Source: Perognathus longimembris pacificus
Lineage: Eukaryota > Chordata > Mammalia > Rodentia > Heteromyidae
Reading direction: 5' to 3'
Assembly (NCBI RefSeq): GCF_023159225.1
Contig: NC_063172.1
Location: 47,843,068-47,907,067 of the forward strand
DNA: 64,000 nt
Below, piece after piece: positions 49,388 through 60,641 of the stretch. Below the pieces are notes generated by a model. That model did no database searches. It was given only the letters and a program-made list of their open reading frames with translations, and was not told the DNA's origin. A program made the position numbers and the translations under genes. Positions within the stretch are counted from its first letter, which is position 1. Every line of letters starts with the position of its first letter.

Positions 49388-50076
49388 AAGAGCAAGACAA
49401 GCCTAGAACACAGAAAACAAAGGGGCATGATCTCCCTGATATATGACTGTTAAGATGGAGAGACAGTAGAGACCAGGTCTGTGAAACCAAAAACTGCTTG
49501 TCAAATGGTATTTCCCACAGAATTGGGGCAGCGACCCAACAGTATGTAACTAACACCAAACAACTACTCAACATATAAAGGTCAAAAATTGACCTCTCAG
49601 TGGAATACAACAGCTCAAAAGCTATGTATTTACATCCTTATAAGACTACTGTCTACATATTGTCTAATGTCGACATTACATTTAAAATCCTAGGCGAATT
49701 TTCTTGGGCGTAGGCCACGTGGCTACTGTATATGTTCTTGGTACATTGGGTATTGTATATATGTCTGCCTGACCTAGGGAAGGGAAAGAAAAACAGGGTG
49801 TAAGATATCACAAGAAATGTACACACTGCCCTACTATGTAACTGTACCCTTTTTGCACAACACCTTATCAAAAATTTTTGTTTAGGGGCTGGGGATATAG
49901 CCTAGTGGCAAGAGTGCCTGCCTCAGATACACGAGGCCCTAGGTTCGATTCCCCAGCACCACATATACAGAAAAAACGGCCAGAAGCGGCGCTGTGGCTC
50001 ACGTGGCAGAGTGCTAGCCTTGAGCGGGAAGAAGCCAGGGACAGTGCTCAGGCCCTGAGTCCAAGGCCCAGGACTG

Positions 50077-50112
<36 letters not shown>

Positions 50113-50142
50113 TTTAGTTAATAAATAAATTAAAAAAATAAA
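49388..50142 (+). mobile_element. 5'-truncated L1 family B 3' end, interrupted by a SINE
   Basis: Starts at 'AAGACAAGCCTAGAACACAG' (the ORF2 end region) and runs through the B-type 3'UTR, matching 33,661-34,104 and 34,846-34,910 in reverse. The 3' terminus is split: after the SINE the L1 resumes as 'TTTAGTTAATAAATAAATTA', equivalent to the tail at 33,655-33,680. It shows what the L1-B 3'UTR looks like without the nested insertion found in the 33.6-kb copy. Confidence 0.9.
49878..50117 (+). mobile_element. IDL-Geo dimeric SINE inserted in the L1-B tail
   Basis: Consensus SINE at 49,886-50,109 with a poly(A) tail of about 30 bases. TTGTTTAG at 49,878-49,885 and 50,110-50,117 is a likely short TSD. 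Confidence 0.92.
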
Positions 50143-50144
50143 AT

Positions 50145-50475
50145 GATAGGTTGGTTCAAACAGTTGCTATGAAGCAGATTGTAACTCCAATTGGCCACCT
50201 GTGTGTGACCTGGCATGTTCTGTTAGTGTTGTAGCCTCATTGGCCACCTGTGTGTAGCAAGCTTGACCATGTGGTGTTTGCCTTTATAACCTGACCCAAG
50301 CATGGCCCAGGTGCCCGATCCCAGCTTCCAAGTCTGGGCTGTGGCCCTGGCCTGCCAGCCTGCTTTTTACCATTGCAGTTCCAGCTCCCGAGTCTGGACC
50401 GTGACCCGGGCCGGTCAGTATACTTTTTACTTCCCCAATAAATCCATCCTTTTCCTTGAAAAGAAAAAAAAAAAG
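50145..50475 (+). mobile_element. LTR-like sequence with doubled CAAT motif, TATA-like box, poly(A) signal and A tail
   Basis: Two copies of 'ATTGGCCACCTGTGTGT' (about 50,190 and 50,239) carry inverted CAAT motifs. 'GCCTTTATAACC' at about 50,280 looks like a TATA box. 'CCCAATAAATCCATCC' at about 50,435 is a poly(A) signal, and an A-rich run starts about 16 bp later. The region also has a GC-rich degenerate tandem: 'CTTCCAAGTCTGGGCTGTGG' against 'GCTCCCGAGTCTGGACCGTG'. The order U3-TATA-poly(A) fits an LTR, but no terminal repeat or coding region was seen. A retroposed transcript end is the alternative. Confidence 0.5.
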
Positions 50476-51294
50476 AGTGGGGAGATACTCTGTTTAGCAC
50501 AGAACAATAATACGTATTCTCAAACTCAATCTTCTTCATCTCTTAGGCAGACTTCATTTCTTCTCTGCTACCCAAGTGTAGCTATGTGGATAGTGACAGC
50601 CAACAGAATGTGGATAGAGGTTACCTGCAAGTTTTTCAGGCCTGACCTTTAAAACATTCTCTCAGAGCTAAAGTGTCCTGTCAATCTTGTGACAGGATTT
50701 AAGGAGCTGCCAACAAGCAGTAGATATACTGCTTTGGTCACCATATGGCATACTAAATCCAAATATCTACCTTGAACTCAATGTAAGTGAAAAAATTGCC
50801 CTTATTGCATTGTAATAAGACTTCATAATTGATCATTATAACAACTAACTTACTTTGACTGTGCCTATCTTGTTCACCATTGCATCCACAAATACCTTTA
50901 AAATATGCATAAAATGAACAAACAAATGATTGAATGTTTACTGGTATAATGTTTGCTGAGTAGCTTTCATTGTATATTTATTAAGTATATTTAATTGTGA
51001 ATTTTTAACATTATGTAATTCTCCTGTGCAAACATTTGCACAGAGCAGAATTATTGTGCATATTTATATGTTTGTGGTTACATGTCATTCATAAGTATAC
51101 AGCTATCATTAAAGCTAGAGCTGACTATGTGACATCAATTTAAACTTTGAAATTTATATTAAAAGTATAATTACTTAACATTGTAGTGGTACTTTAAGAA
51201 TTATTAGAAAGCCACAGATGAAGATAATATTTTTATGAAATTAAGAAATTTTGAGGTAATAAACTGTGCAATCTTCAATTAAAAAATATTGTGG
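50476..51294. other. Unique AT-rich sequence
   Basis: Nothing recognised. Confidence 0.5.
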
Positions 51295-51606
51295 GAGCTG
51301 GGGATTGGTGGTTCACACTTATAATCCTAGATAATCTATTCATGTGCAATCCCAGCTAATCTATTCAAGAGGCTGAGATCTGAGGATTTTGGTTCAAAGC
51401 CAACCTGAGCAGGGAAGTTCATGAGACTTATCTCCAATTAACCACCAAATAAAACCCACCATCACCACCACCACCACCACTACCAACAACAACAACAACA
51501 ACAAAAACAGAATATAGCTGTGGCTGAAATAACAGAGCCCCATCCTGGAACAAAAAAATGCTACAGGATGGATGCCAAGCCCTGAATTCAAGTCCTAGAA
51601 TTAGCA
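51295..51606 (+). mobile_element. B1-Geo dimeric SINE with internal duplication and CAC/AAC repeat
   Basis: Left half 'GGTGGTTCACACTTATAATC' with the 'AATCC(T/C)AG..AATCTATTCA' part repeated. The linker 'TCTCCAATTAACCACCAAAT' is followed by trinucleotide repeats (51,460-51,505), then the right monomer to 'AAGTCCTAGAATTAGC'. Confidence 0.75.
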
Positions 51607-52047
51607 TAAATAGTAGAATTCCAGTGCAGTTCCTATCTCCGTTTTCTTAGGGCAACATACTGCTGAAATTGCTGTGCTTGTAAAACACATACCTGTGAAA
51701 GGTGGTATCTCATTCAAATGATTATAAAATGTTCCTTTATTTGAAGGTTGATATTTAAAAAGTCAAGTTTATATACTAAATGATACATGTACTTCATTTC
51801 ATAGAAATATAACTTATCAAAATAATCTTTGAAACTGGATAATTTAAGTCAGTTTCCCAATTACAGAGTGCTAAATCTGACCAGAAACTAGGAGTCTATT
51901 TTATTAGTTTTTAGTGATCATGCCACAAATCTGTTTTTGAAGATGGCTTTTTATTGGGTAGCCATTTCCAGCTTTTTTCCTTAAATTCACTCAATAACAG
52001 TGGAGAAATATTCTACTCATCTGTACTGTGCAAAGAAATTATTACTA
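51607..52047. other. Unique AT-rich sequence
   Basis: Nothing recognised. Confidence 0.5.
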
Positions 52048-52135
52048 ATCATATTTAGGAGGCTAATGCAGGAGGATGAGTGGTTTGAGGTCAGCCTTGT
52101 CTATATAAGAAAATTTTGTCTCCAAAAACAAAACA
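52048..52135 (+). mobile_element. B1-like SINE fragment
   Basis: 'AGGAGGCTAATGCAGGAGGA', 'GAGGTCAGCCTTGTCTATAT' and 'TTTTGTCTCCAAAAACAAAA' match the 3' part of B1. Its A-rich tail leads straight into the GGA/GGGA tract. Confidence 0.75.
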
Positions 52136-52370
52136 GAAGGAAGGGAGGGAGGGAGGAAGGAAGGGAGGGAGGGAAGGAGGGAGGGAGGGAGGGGAAGAGG
52201 GAGGAAGGAAGATAGGGAGGGAGGGAGGGAGGGAGGGAGGGAGAGGGGAGGGAAGGAGGGAGGAAAACAGTAAAGCAGGAAGGGAGGAAGACAGAAAGAC
52301 AGAGGCAGGGAGAGAAGAAGGGAGCAAAGGAAGAAGGAAGAAGGAGGAAAAAAGGAAAGAAATAAGGAAC
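52136..52370. repeat. Long polypurine GGGA/GGAA tract
   Basis: About 235 bp of almost pure purine on the plus strand, GGGA/GGAA-based with a few C or T interruptions. Long charged or proline/serine-rich frames on both strands here come from the repeat. Confidence 0.95.
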
Positions 52371-52654
52371 AAAGGCCACTATTATTTTCTTCAATGGTTT
52401 CTTCACCTGTATTAAAGAATATATAGATAAAAATAAATATAAAAATCCATAGTAATTTACATACATAAAACTGTACCAACTGGTCTGTTAAAGTCCTTTT
52501 CCTCTTTTATCTTATTATCGCTTATCAAATGTCATCTCAATACTTTGATTCTGTCTCAATAATATAATATAATTTTATTTATCTTTTCATTTCTACTGGA
52601 GTTACAATTCAAGTTAGGACTTTCATCGACTTTTGCTTGGGCTGTTGCTGTACA

Positions 52655-53345
52655 AATCAATGGTATATATACACAGTGGAATGTTATGCCTCGATCAGAA
52701 AGAATGATATTGCCCCATTCGTAAGGAAATGGAAGGACTTGGAAAAAATCATACTAAGTGAAGTGAGCCAGACCCAAAGAAAAGTAGACTGTATGGAATT
52801 TCTCATTGAGAATAATTAGTACATGTCTAGTATAGTCCTAGCAGAAGATCACAATAGCTCAATAGCAATGTACACACAAACACATAACACGATGGATACT
52901 AAGTGAAATGAACTCCAACTTATGGAAATAAGTGGTTAATCGTTGTTGTTATGTTCAACATACCATGGGAAATTATACCGTTTTATTTTGTCTTTCTTCC
53001 CCATGGTTTTACCCCTGATGTTTCTGTAACTGATTTTGGTACCCTGTATATTGTATATATGTTTATCGGAAATAGGGAAGAGAAGGGGAACATCAAAATG
53101 GAAAGACAAACAGTAAAAAGTGAACCAATGCAACAGCAGTACTTACAAAACTATATTCTGTAAACCAACTGTACAACTTGGGGGGGAGGGAGGGAATTGG
53201 GGAAGGAGGAAGATGGGAGAAAAATGAGGGAGGAGGTAACAAGTTTGATAAGAAATGTACTCACTGCCTTAGACATAAAACTGTAACCCCTCTGTATATC
53301 ACTTTGAGTATGAACAAATCAGTTAAAGAAAATTAAAATTAAAAT
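52655..53345 (+). mobile_element. 5'-truncated L1 3' end, family C 3'UTR
   Basis: Begins in the ORF2 C-terminus ('WYIYTVECYASIRKNDIAPF') and continues into a 3'UTR that diverges from family A. Family C has 'GTATATTGTATATATGTTTA' and a G-rich tract at 53,178-53,225, also seen at 59,190-59,385. Ends in A-rich sequence at about 53,345. Confidence 0.85.
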
Positions 53346-53352
53346 AAATTAT

Positions 53353-53860
53353 TAGATGCCAAGTCAAGTGAACTCCATGTTACAGAATCAAGAGTTATAC
53401 CACTGTTATAATTATTTTCAACATGCCATGTGAGCTCGTACTAAGTTTTTTTCTTTTCTTCTTCCTTGTCTGTTTGTTTGACTGATTGGTTTGTTTAGTT
53501 TAGTTTCTCTTGTACTCCCTTCCTGTGGCTGTACCCTCACTACCACTGTATCACATCTAAGTACCCTGGATACTGTTTATACAGGTATTAGAACTGGGGA
53601 AGGAAGAGGGAATACCAAAATCAAGAGACAAAGAACAAAATGACAAACCATTCAAAAAGCAACACTTACAAACCATTTGGTGTAAACCACTTGCACAACT
53701 CTTGGAGAGAAAGGGGAAGAGGGAGGGGGGAGGGGTGAAATGAGGGAGGAGGTAACAAGTAGAACAAGAAATGTACTCATTGCCTTTCATATGAATCTGT
53801 AACCCCTCTGTATCACACTTTGACAGCAAAGAAAAAAATTTAAATAAATAAATTGTGAGT
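53353..53860 (+). mobile_element. 5'-truncated L1 3'UTR, family A variant
   Basis: Begins 'AGATGCCAAGTCAAGTGAAC' and ends 'CACTTTGACAGCAAAGAAAA', with a G-rich tract at 53,703-53,735. It has a T-rich expansion at 53,446-53,510 absent from the other family A copies. It directly follows the family C tail. Confidence 0.82.
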
Positions 53861-53891
53861 GACTTTTTTTCATTGTTTATGATTAATGCAG

Positions 53892-54133
53892 ATGTGCACC
53901 ATTGGCTCCCACCTGAAACTCTAGCTACTCAAGAGTCTGAGATCTGAGGTCTCTGTTTAAAGCCAGCCTGGGCAACAAAGTCCATGAGACTCTTATGTCT
54001 AATTAGCCACCAAAGTGCTGGAAGTGGAGCTATGTTTAAATAGTAGAATGCTAGCCTTGAGCAAAATCACTAAGGGATGGCACCATAGGACCAGCACACA
54101 CACAGATACACACACACACACATCCACACACAC
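53892..54133 (+). mobile_element. B1-Geo dimeric SINE ending in (CA)n
   Basis: 'CATTGGCTCCCACCTGAAAC', 'AAAGCCAGCCTGGGCAACAA', 'GCTAGCCTTGAGCAAAATCA' and 'AGGACCAGCACACACACAGA' match both halves. It runs into a CA microsatellite at 54,098-54,133. Confidence 0.82.
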
Positions 54134-54445
54134 GATTGACATTTTCCTTTATAGCCCTCATAGCCACCTTAACATGCTGATGAACTGGTATATTAATTTT
54201 TGTGACAATTTAAAGAATTATTATTCAGCCATCAATAAAGGCAAGGTTTTGATCAAATTTCTAGGTTGCTTATAAATCAATTATGCACTCTTCTACTCAA
54301 AAGTATTGTGAGAATGTTTTCCAAGTAAAACTAAGGGGAATATCTAGCCCTCTTTCCTAGATAAGATGAAGAGATTTCTTAAGGTGAAAAATACAAAAAT
54401 GATCATAATTGTCAAAGGATAGAAGATGCTTGGGAAATGTGTTCA

Positions 54446-55425
54446 GAATCTAACAATAACAAATGTTGGAGGGGATTGGCCAAAAGGGAACCCTACTTCA
54501 TAGTTGGTGGGAACGTAAACTGGTTCAGTCACTCTGGAAAGCAGTATGGAGATTCCTCAGAAGGCTAAACATAGAGCTCCCCTATGACCCAGCAGCCCCA
54601 CTTTTGGGCATCTACCCAAAAGATCACAAACAAGAACACACTGAAGCCACCAGCACAACAATGTTCATCGCAGCACAATTTGCCATAGCTAGAATATGGA
54701 ACCAACCCAGATGCCCCTCAGTAGAAGCATGGATCAGGAAAATGTGGTACATATACACAATGGAATTTTATGCCTCTATCAGAAAGAATGACATTGCTCC
54801 ATTTGTAAGGAAATGGAAGGAATTGGAAAAAATTATGCTAAGTGAAGTGAGCCAAATTAATGCAGAAACATGGACTCTATGGTCTCCCTCATAGGGAATA
54901 ATTAGCACAGGTTTAGGCAAGTCAGAGCAGAGGATCACAAGAACCCAATAGGAATACCCATATGAACACATAAGATGATGCTAAGGGAAATGAACTCCAT
55001 GTTATGGAAACAGTTATTATATCACCGTTGTAACTACTTTCAGCGTGCTATGTGTAACCATAGCTTCTACTATTGAGGATCTTCTTGTATCCCCTTCCTG
55101 TGGTGTACCTGCACTATCTCTGCATCTTATCTGAGTACATTGGAAACCATGTATACCGGTATTAGAACTAGGAACCTGAAAGGGAATACCAAAATTGAAA
55201 GACACAGGGTAAAAATGACAAACGACTACAAAAGCAATACTTGCAAAACTGTTTGGTGTAAATGAACTAAATAACTCATGGTGGGGGAAGGGAAAGGGTA
55301 GGGGGAGGGGGGAATGAGGGAAGAGGTAACAAACAGTACAAGAAATGTATCCAATGCCTAATGTATGAAACTGTAACCTCTCTGTACATCAGTTTGACAA
55401 TAAATTTTTAAAAACATTTTAAAAA
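54446..55425 (+). mobile_element. 5'-truncated L1 family A with ORF2 C-terminus and 3'UTR
   Basis: Starts 'TCTAACAATAACAAATGTTGG', near the zinc knuckle, and runs to 'GTTTGACAATAAATTTTTAA'. The ORF2 frame is open from 54,463 for about 130 codons: '[20 protein letters not shown]' (zinc-knuckle Cys lost), 'LPYDPAAPLLGIYPKDHKQE', 'MWYIYTMEFYASIRKNDIAP'. G-rich tract at 55,279-55,320. Inactive because truncated. Confidence 0.92.
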
Positions 55426-55862
55426 AGACATACGGAGTTGGCTTGTGAGATAATACTGGACATGTGCTTGAGACAAAAGAAATCAACACACGTTAGAGAA
55501 AAGATAAGAAGCCAAGTAAAAGAGGAATTGCTTGGTACTTGGGAGTCAGGAGGATCATGAGTTGCAGGGCATCCAGAGATACCTAGCTAAGTTCCTCTTG
55601 AGACATTTCCCCACATTAGTCCCCTGAATGATGAAGAAAGATTCCCTATCATATCATGTTTTTTAAGGATGATGAGCGAGCTCTCTCATGGTTAATGAAG
55701 ACAACATAATTAGAGCAGAGCAATATATGAAATAAGAAAGAGGTACTTTCACACTAAATGGAAATGGTAAATAATGTATCATACTTTTAGACAAATATGT
55801 ATACTTTGACATGAAAGACACTAAGTATTTTTATTGCCCAAGATAAAAGCAAAATGCTAGGA
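55426..55862. other. Unique sequence
   Basis: Nothing recognised. Confidence 0.5.
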
Positions 55863-56110
55863 AGGCAAGCACTGGTGGCTCATGCCTGTAATCCTAGATA
55901 CTCACATGGCTGAGATCTAATAAGCATGGTCCAAAAGACAGCCTGAGCACGATAGTCTGTGAATCTTATCTCCAATTAACCACCAAAGGGCTGGAAGTGG
56001 AACTACAGCTGCACCAAAGATTATGGCTCAATTGTGAATGTGGTACTCTTGCATAAAAGTACTTAGTGGCAGCATCAGGTACTAAATTAAACTTGCAGAA
56101 CTGGTACCAA
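55863..56110 (+). mobile_element. Diverged B1-Geo dimeric SINE
   Basis: 'CACTGGTGGCTCATGCCTGT', 'AATCCTAGATACTCACATGG', 'TTATCTCCAATTAACCACCA' and 'GGCTGGAAGTGGAACTACAG' are diagnostic. The right monomer is rearranged. Confidence 0.82.
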
Positions 56111-58319
56111 AAAACAAAACAGAAACAAAACCAGGAAACCTTTATTGTTACTGTCATTAATAAATACAACATATTACAATATAGCTAAGCATGAAATAAT
56201 AAATATTTAGACAAAATTCTAAGTCAAATTAGCTTTAATATTGCTGTATGTTTTTGTGTATATGCCAGTACTCAGGTCCTTTTTCTTTTACTGGGCTTTT
56301 TTCCCCTTTATATCTGGAATTCTACTACTTTCACCCACATCTATCTATCTGGTTTTCTTCTGGTTAATTTCAGAAAAGAATCTTGATATTCCCTGGATCC
56401 ATCTCTGCCCCGCCCCCACTCTGGACTTGGATCCAAGATCCTCACATCTCATATCTCAGCTGACATATAGATACATAGATAATAGATAAAAGATAGATAT
56501 ATAGATATAGATAGTTTTATATGGGTATTTATATCCTTATAATATAAAAAGTGACTTATATGAATTTATATTTAGAATTCCTGGATGTTTTAAAATCACT
56601 TTTTCATGAAAGAAACATATGCTAAAGTAACTATTGAATTTTAGTGACTCCAAGCTAATATGTTGATCATCATGAGTTTGTTAAACATTTTCAATTACAA
56701 TAGCAACTCTTCACCTACTTACAATATAAGAACTACTAGCATAAAACAACCTTGAAACTTGAAAATATTTCTAAGTAAAAGTAGATAGTGTAACACTAGA
56801 TAATTTTAAAAGCTAGGTTGAACTCATTCTGATTCAAATATGTTTTATTTGACTAATTAACCAAAGTAAATATTTCCATCTTTGCAGCTCAAGTGTCAAA
56901 TTTCAAAATAAGCAATTGGAATTTCAGATATGATGCTTAATTTTTATGATATGTTCTCATAAAATACCTTATACATATATTATATGATGAGACAACAGTT
57001 ACTCTAAAAATGAATGGAAAAAAATTTTTAAAAACAGGACCCATGAAATCTATAAAATGGCAGACTCATTTCACATTTCAAAAGTCTTTTGTAGTACCTC
57101 ACAGGGATTATTATTTTATACTTTTGGAAAATATAAAATGGGCTAGCCTGAATCCTAAAATGAAAACTCTATCTCCTATGGTAAAAATAGGCCATTTCCA
57201 AGAGTGGGCAAAATTACATTTGTGAATTGCCTTTAACTATTACTTTCAAGCCAACCTCTATCATAGAATGAAAGGATTATAAGAACTGTTCCTGAAAACT
57301 TTAATTTCAAACACAATATTACTCTGAATCATGATCTGTCAGTAATTTGAAACTCTTAGTTAAAATTAGCTCTAATCTAGCTTCAACAGATTTTAGTGTA
57401 GTTGCTCATCATCACTATCTACTATGTACCAAATAATGTTAGCAGCTACAAATAGAATCTATATTCATATATATGTTTAACTACTTAGCTAATTAGGTAT
57501 TTAGGTGGATTAAATTAGGTAGCTTTCAGTGTCTATTATGAAATATATGACACATGATGTTTATGAAATACAGAGAGCTTTATTTTGACTGATGGCTTTT
57601 GAGATTCATAAGACTCAGATAAGTTTTGGCCTCTGGGCCCATCATAGCAGGAAAGCAGGTCAGAGAATGCACTCATGCCTTGAGCCAGGAAGTAGAGAAA
57701 GGACAGGTCATGGTCCCACAATCTTCTTCAGGGGACTGTCCTCAATGACCTAAGACCATGCATAAGGCTCCACCTCTTAAGGGTTCATAGTCCTTTTCTT
57801 TCTAGGAATGAACATCTGATATGTAGACTTTGGGAGATATTTAACAATCAAGTCTTGATATATATGCATTTATATGTTTAAATATATATGCAAAAATACA
57901 TTTATATTTATGCATATAAATATATTTTTAAATCACAGTGAAGGAATCTAAAGAAGAAAATAATTTTCCATAGAGAAGCTTACAAAATTGGAGAAAAATA
58001 CACATAAAACTACTTAGAAGTTGTAGTTTTAAGTACAAATTGGTAGAATTTGAGGAAAAAGGATTTAACAAATGATTCATCAAATAATTCTGATATACTA
58101 ACGTTTGGTATCAGATATCTATTTAAAAAAGAAGCCCAAAACAGGGGAAATATAGTCAGTTAATTAGTCAACAGAAAATTATGATTATAAATATGGCAAA
58201 GGCAAGGTTTCTTAAATCACAGGTATTTTTTAATCTGAGAAAAATTGTATCAATTTATTTTTTGTAGAGAACATGGAAAATACTAGAAATTTTATGGAAT
58301 AAAATAAACATATTTTTCT
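56111..58319. other. Mostly unique AT-rich sequence, with (GATA)n and a possible LTR remnant
   Basis: Simple GATA-type repeats at 56,465-56,515. 57,560-57,840 on the minus strand resembles the 3' half of a rodent MaLR-like LTR ('GGTCTTAGGTCATTGAGGAC', 'AGATTGTGGGACCATGACCT', 'CAGTCAAAATAAAGCTCTCT'), recognised only by general layout. No gene seen. Confidence 0.45.
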
Positions 58320-58531
58320 TGTCAATTGTGGGGCTTGACCTCTGGACCTTGAGCTCTTCAGCTCAAGGCTACCACTCTACCACTTGAGCTACAGCGCCAC
58401 CCCCAGTATTTTTGGTGGTTGATTGGAAATAAGAGTCTTAAGGACTTTTCTTCCCATGGCTGGCTTTGAACAGCTATCCGCAGATCACAGCCTCCAGAAT
58501 ACATTACATGTGTGAGCCACCAGCTCCTGGC
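58320..58531 (-). mobile_element. B1-Geo dimeric SINE
   Basis: Minus-strand copy. Right monomer complement 'CTCAAGGCTACCACTCTACC' and 'TTGAGCTACAGCGCCACC', linker 'GGTTGATTGGAAATAAGAGT', B1-like head complement 'TGTGTGAGCCACCAGCTCCT'. Confidence 0.86.
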
Positions 58532-58974
58532 AAAAGTTTGTAAAATCCTACTATCAGCATCCTTAGTAAGAAGGACCCTGTGCTTCTTTCTACCTATGAC
58601 TTCTATGCCTACAGAATTTTACAGTTATGCCATCGTCTCCCGGTAGATGCTTTGATTATGCACCCACGGGATCCTTCTTATCTCTCAGGCACTGGCCTCT
58701 GGCTGCACATTGGACTTCAAGTCCAATATGAATAAACTTTGTGAATTAACTTCAACTGAACAGTTTCTTATAGGATTGGCTGAATCCCTAATCTCAACAG
58801 AGTTACTATCCTGCACCAGCCTTCTTGTGTCACCGTTGTACCCTTGAATATGTTGGTTTGTACCAATGGCAGGTTTCCAAAACTTGCTGCAATTTAAACT
58901 CTGCAATAATCTGTTTCCCAAGAAACACTACTGAATAAACTCCTCAAATGCTTCTTAAAAAGACTCCCTTGTTT
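58532..58974. other. Unrecognised sequence
   Basis: A 78-codon minus-strand frame at 58,685-58,921 has no motif I recognise and no supporting gene context, so I do not call it. Confidence 0.4.
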
Positions 58975-59460
58975 CCCATCATATGTAATAATTAGTATAT
59001 GTCTAGGATAATCCTAGAAGAGGATCACAATAATTCTGTGACTATGTACATATGAACATATAAGATGACACTAAATGAAATGAACTCCAAGATATAGAAA
59101 CAAGAGGTTTTTCTTTTGTGCTGTTATTTCCTTTTTCTTCCATTTTTTTTACTTATGGTTTATCCCTGTAATCACTGTATTTGATTTTATACCCTGTATA
59201 TTGTATATATGTTTATCTGAATTTGGAAAGGGAAGGAGAATAACAAAATGGTGAGACAAAGAACAAACGGCAAAGGGCAATGCAACAGCAATGTTCACAG
59301 ACATTATGTTGGAAATGAACTTTGCGATTTGGGGGAGGGGGTTGGGGAAGGGAAAGCTGGAGAAAAATGAGGGAGGGGATAACAAATTTGAAAAGAAATA
59401 CTTTGTGTATGTAACTAACTCCTCTGTACATCACCTTGACAATAAAATAAAATTGAAGTA
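58975..59460 (+). mobile_element. 5'-truncated L1 3'UTR, family C
   Basis: Matches 52,800-53,320: 'TTAGTATATGTCTAGGATAA', 'CCTGTATATTGTATATATGT', G-rich tract at 59,331-59,385, end 'CACCTTGACAATAAAATAAA'. Confidence 0.87.
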
Positions 59461-60410
59461 TGCTTATTTGAAAAGATGTACTCCATATTAATTACTGAGA
59501 TTTTAAAACCATGTTTTCAATATGCTCAGTAACTTTATATATTTTGGTTCAGGGATAGACCATATTTTTCAGAACCATTTCCTATTGTTGAACATTCAAG
59601 TTGTGAGATATTGGACAGTTCTGGGAAGTAAAGACTGGCATTAAGGCTTGGAGATAAAATGGCAAGGGTGAGGAAGGAAGGTGAATTTAAGTTGAAAAGA
59701 GCAGATGGTCTAGAAAGTAAGATTGGTAGGCTAGACAATGAATGGGGACTGTGGAACTCTGTCAGTAAGGTGAAACTATGTCTAGGATAATGAAACACAA
59801 ACCAATTACTGGACTAAAAAGAATGCTTTGGAGGAAAATTACTCTAGAGGCATGGGGACTGGAAAGGTTCTCTCAGGCTACCTAAAACCAACAGAATCAT
59901 TTGGTGTATGACAGGACAGACCAGGAGCTCCTCACCTGCTTCCCACAACCATCCACCTCTATCAATAATTCAAATGACCTTAGAATATTAAAAATTTCCA
60001 GATGGCACTTGCCAGACAAGTTTCTAATACCCCTTCTCAGGGATACATTAAGTACAATGGAGAAACTCTGGAATCCAAACCAATCTTTAATTCTCTAGCA
60101 CCATCACACAGACAAGAGCTCCCAATGCCTGGAATAAAGTGTTGGCTGTTAAGCTGGAAAAAGAGGAAAGAGGCTCAGGAAATATAATAGACAGAAAGAA
60201 AAGTGTCTAGGATTAGGGATGGATTAGCTTTAGTGAGGAAAATAGCAAAAGTGAAATGATGATGAGATATTTACCCTGGGGGCCAGGAGAAAGGCTTTAC
60301 TGTTAGTGATGTAATTGGGAAAAGGTGACTGTTGGTAGCAAACGTGATTAATTTACCATCGAATGGGTTAAATTCCTGGTACTGCTAATTTATTACCAAC
60401 GTTAAGAGAT
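59461..60410. other. Unique sequence
   Basis: Nothing recognised. Confidence 0.45.
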
Positions 60411-60641
60411 TATATGTGGACTTTTTTTTTTTTTTTTTTTTGCCATTCCTGGGGCTTGGACTCAGGGCCTGAGCACTGTTCCTGGCTTCTTTTTGCTCAA
60501 GGCTTGCGCTCTACCACTTGAGCCACAGTGCCACCTCTGGCCTTTTCTATATATGTGGTACTGAGGAATCGAATCCAGGGCTTCATGTATACGAGGCAAG
60601 TACTCTTGCCACTACGCCATATTCCCAGCCCCTATATGTGG
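60411..60641 (-). mobile_element. IDL-Geo dimeric SINE with short TSD
   Basis: Minus-strand SINE at 60,420-60,632 with a T run on the left (its A tail). TATATGTGG at 60,411-60,419 and 60,633-60,641. It carries 'CTTCATGTATACGAGGCAAG' in the left monomer, the same subtype trend as the copy at 16.2 kb. Confidence 0.93.

Noticed and set aside
52063..52479. Pro/Ser/Leu-rich and Arg/Gly/Glu-rich frames
   Set aside because: Translations of the GGGA microsatellite on either strand.
59901..60187. Exon-like sequence with two overlapping frames
   Set aside because: No splice-site pair, no recognised protein and no conserved motif; chance frames are enough to explain it.
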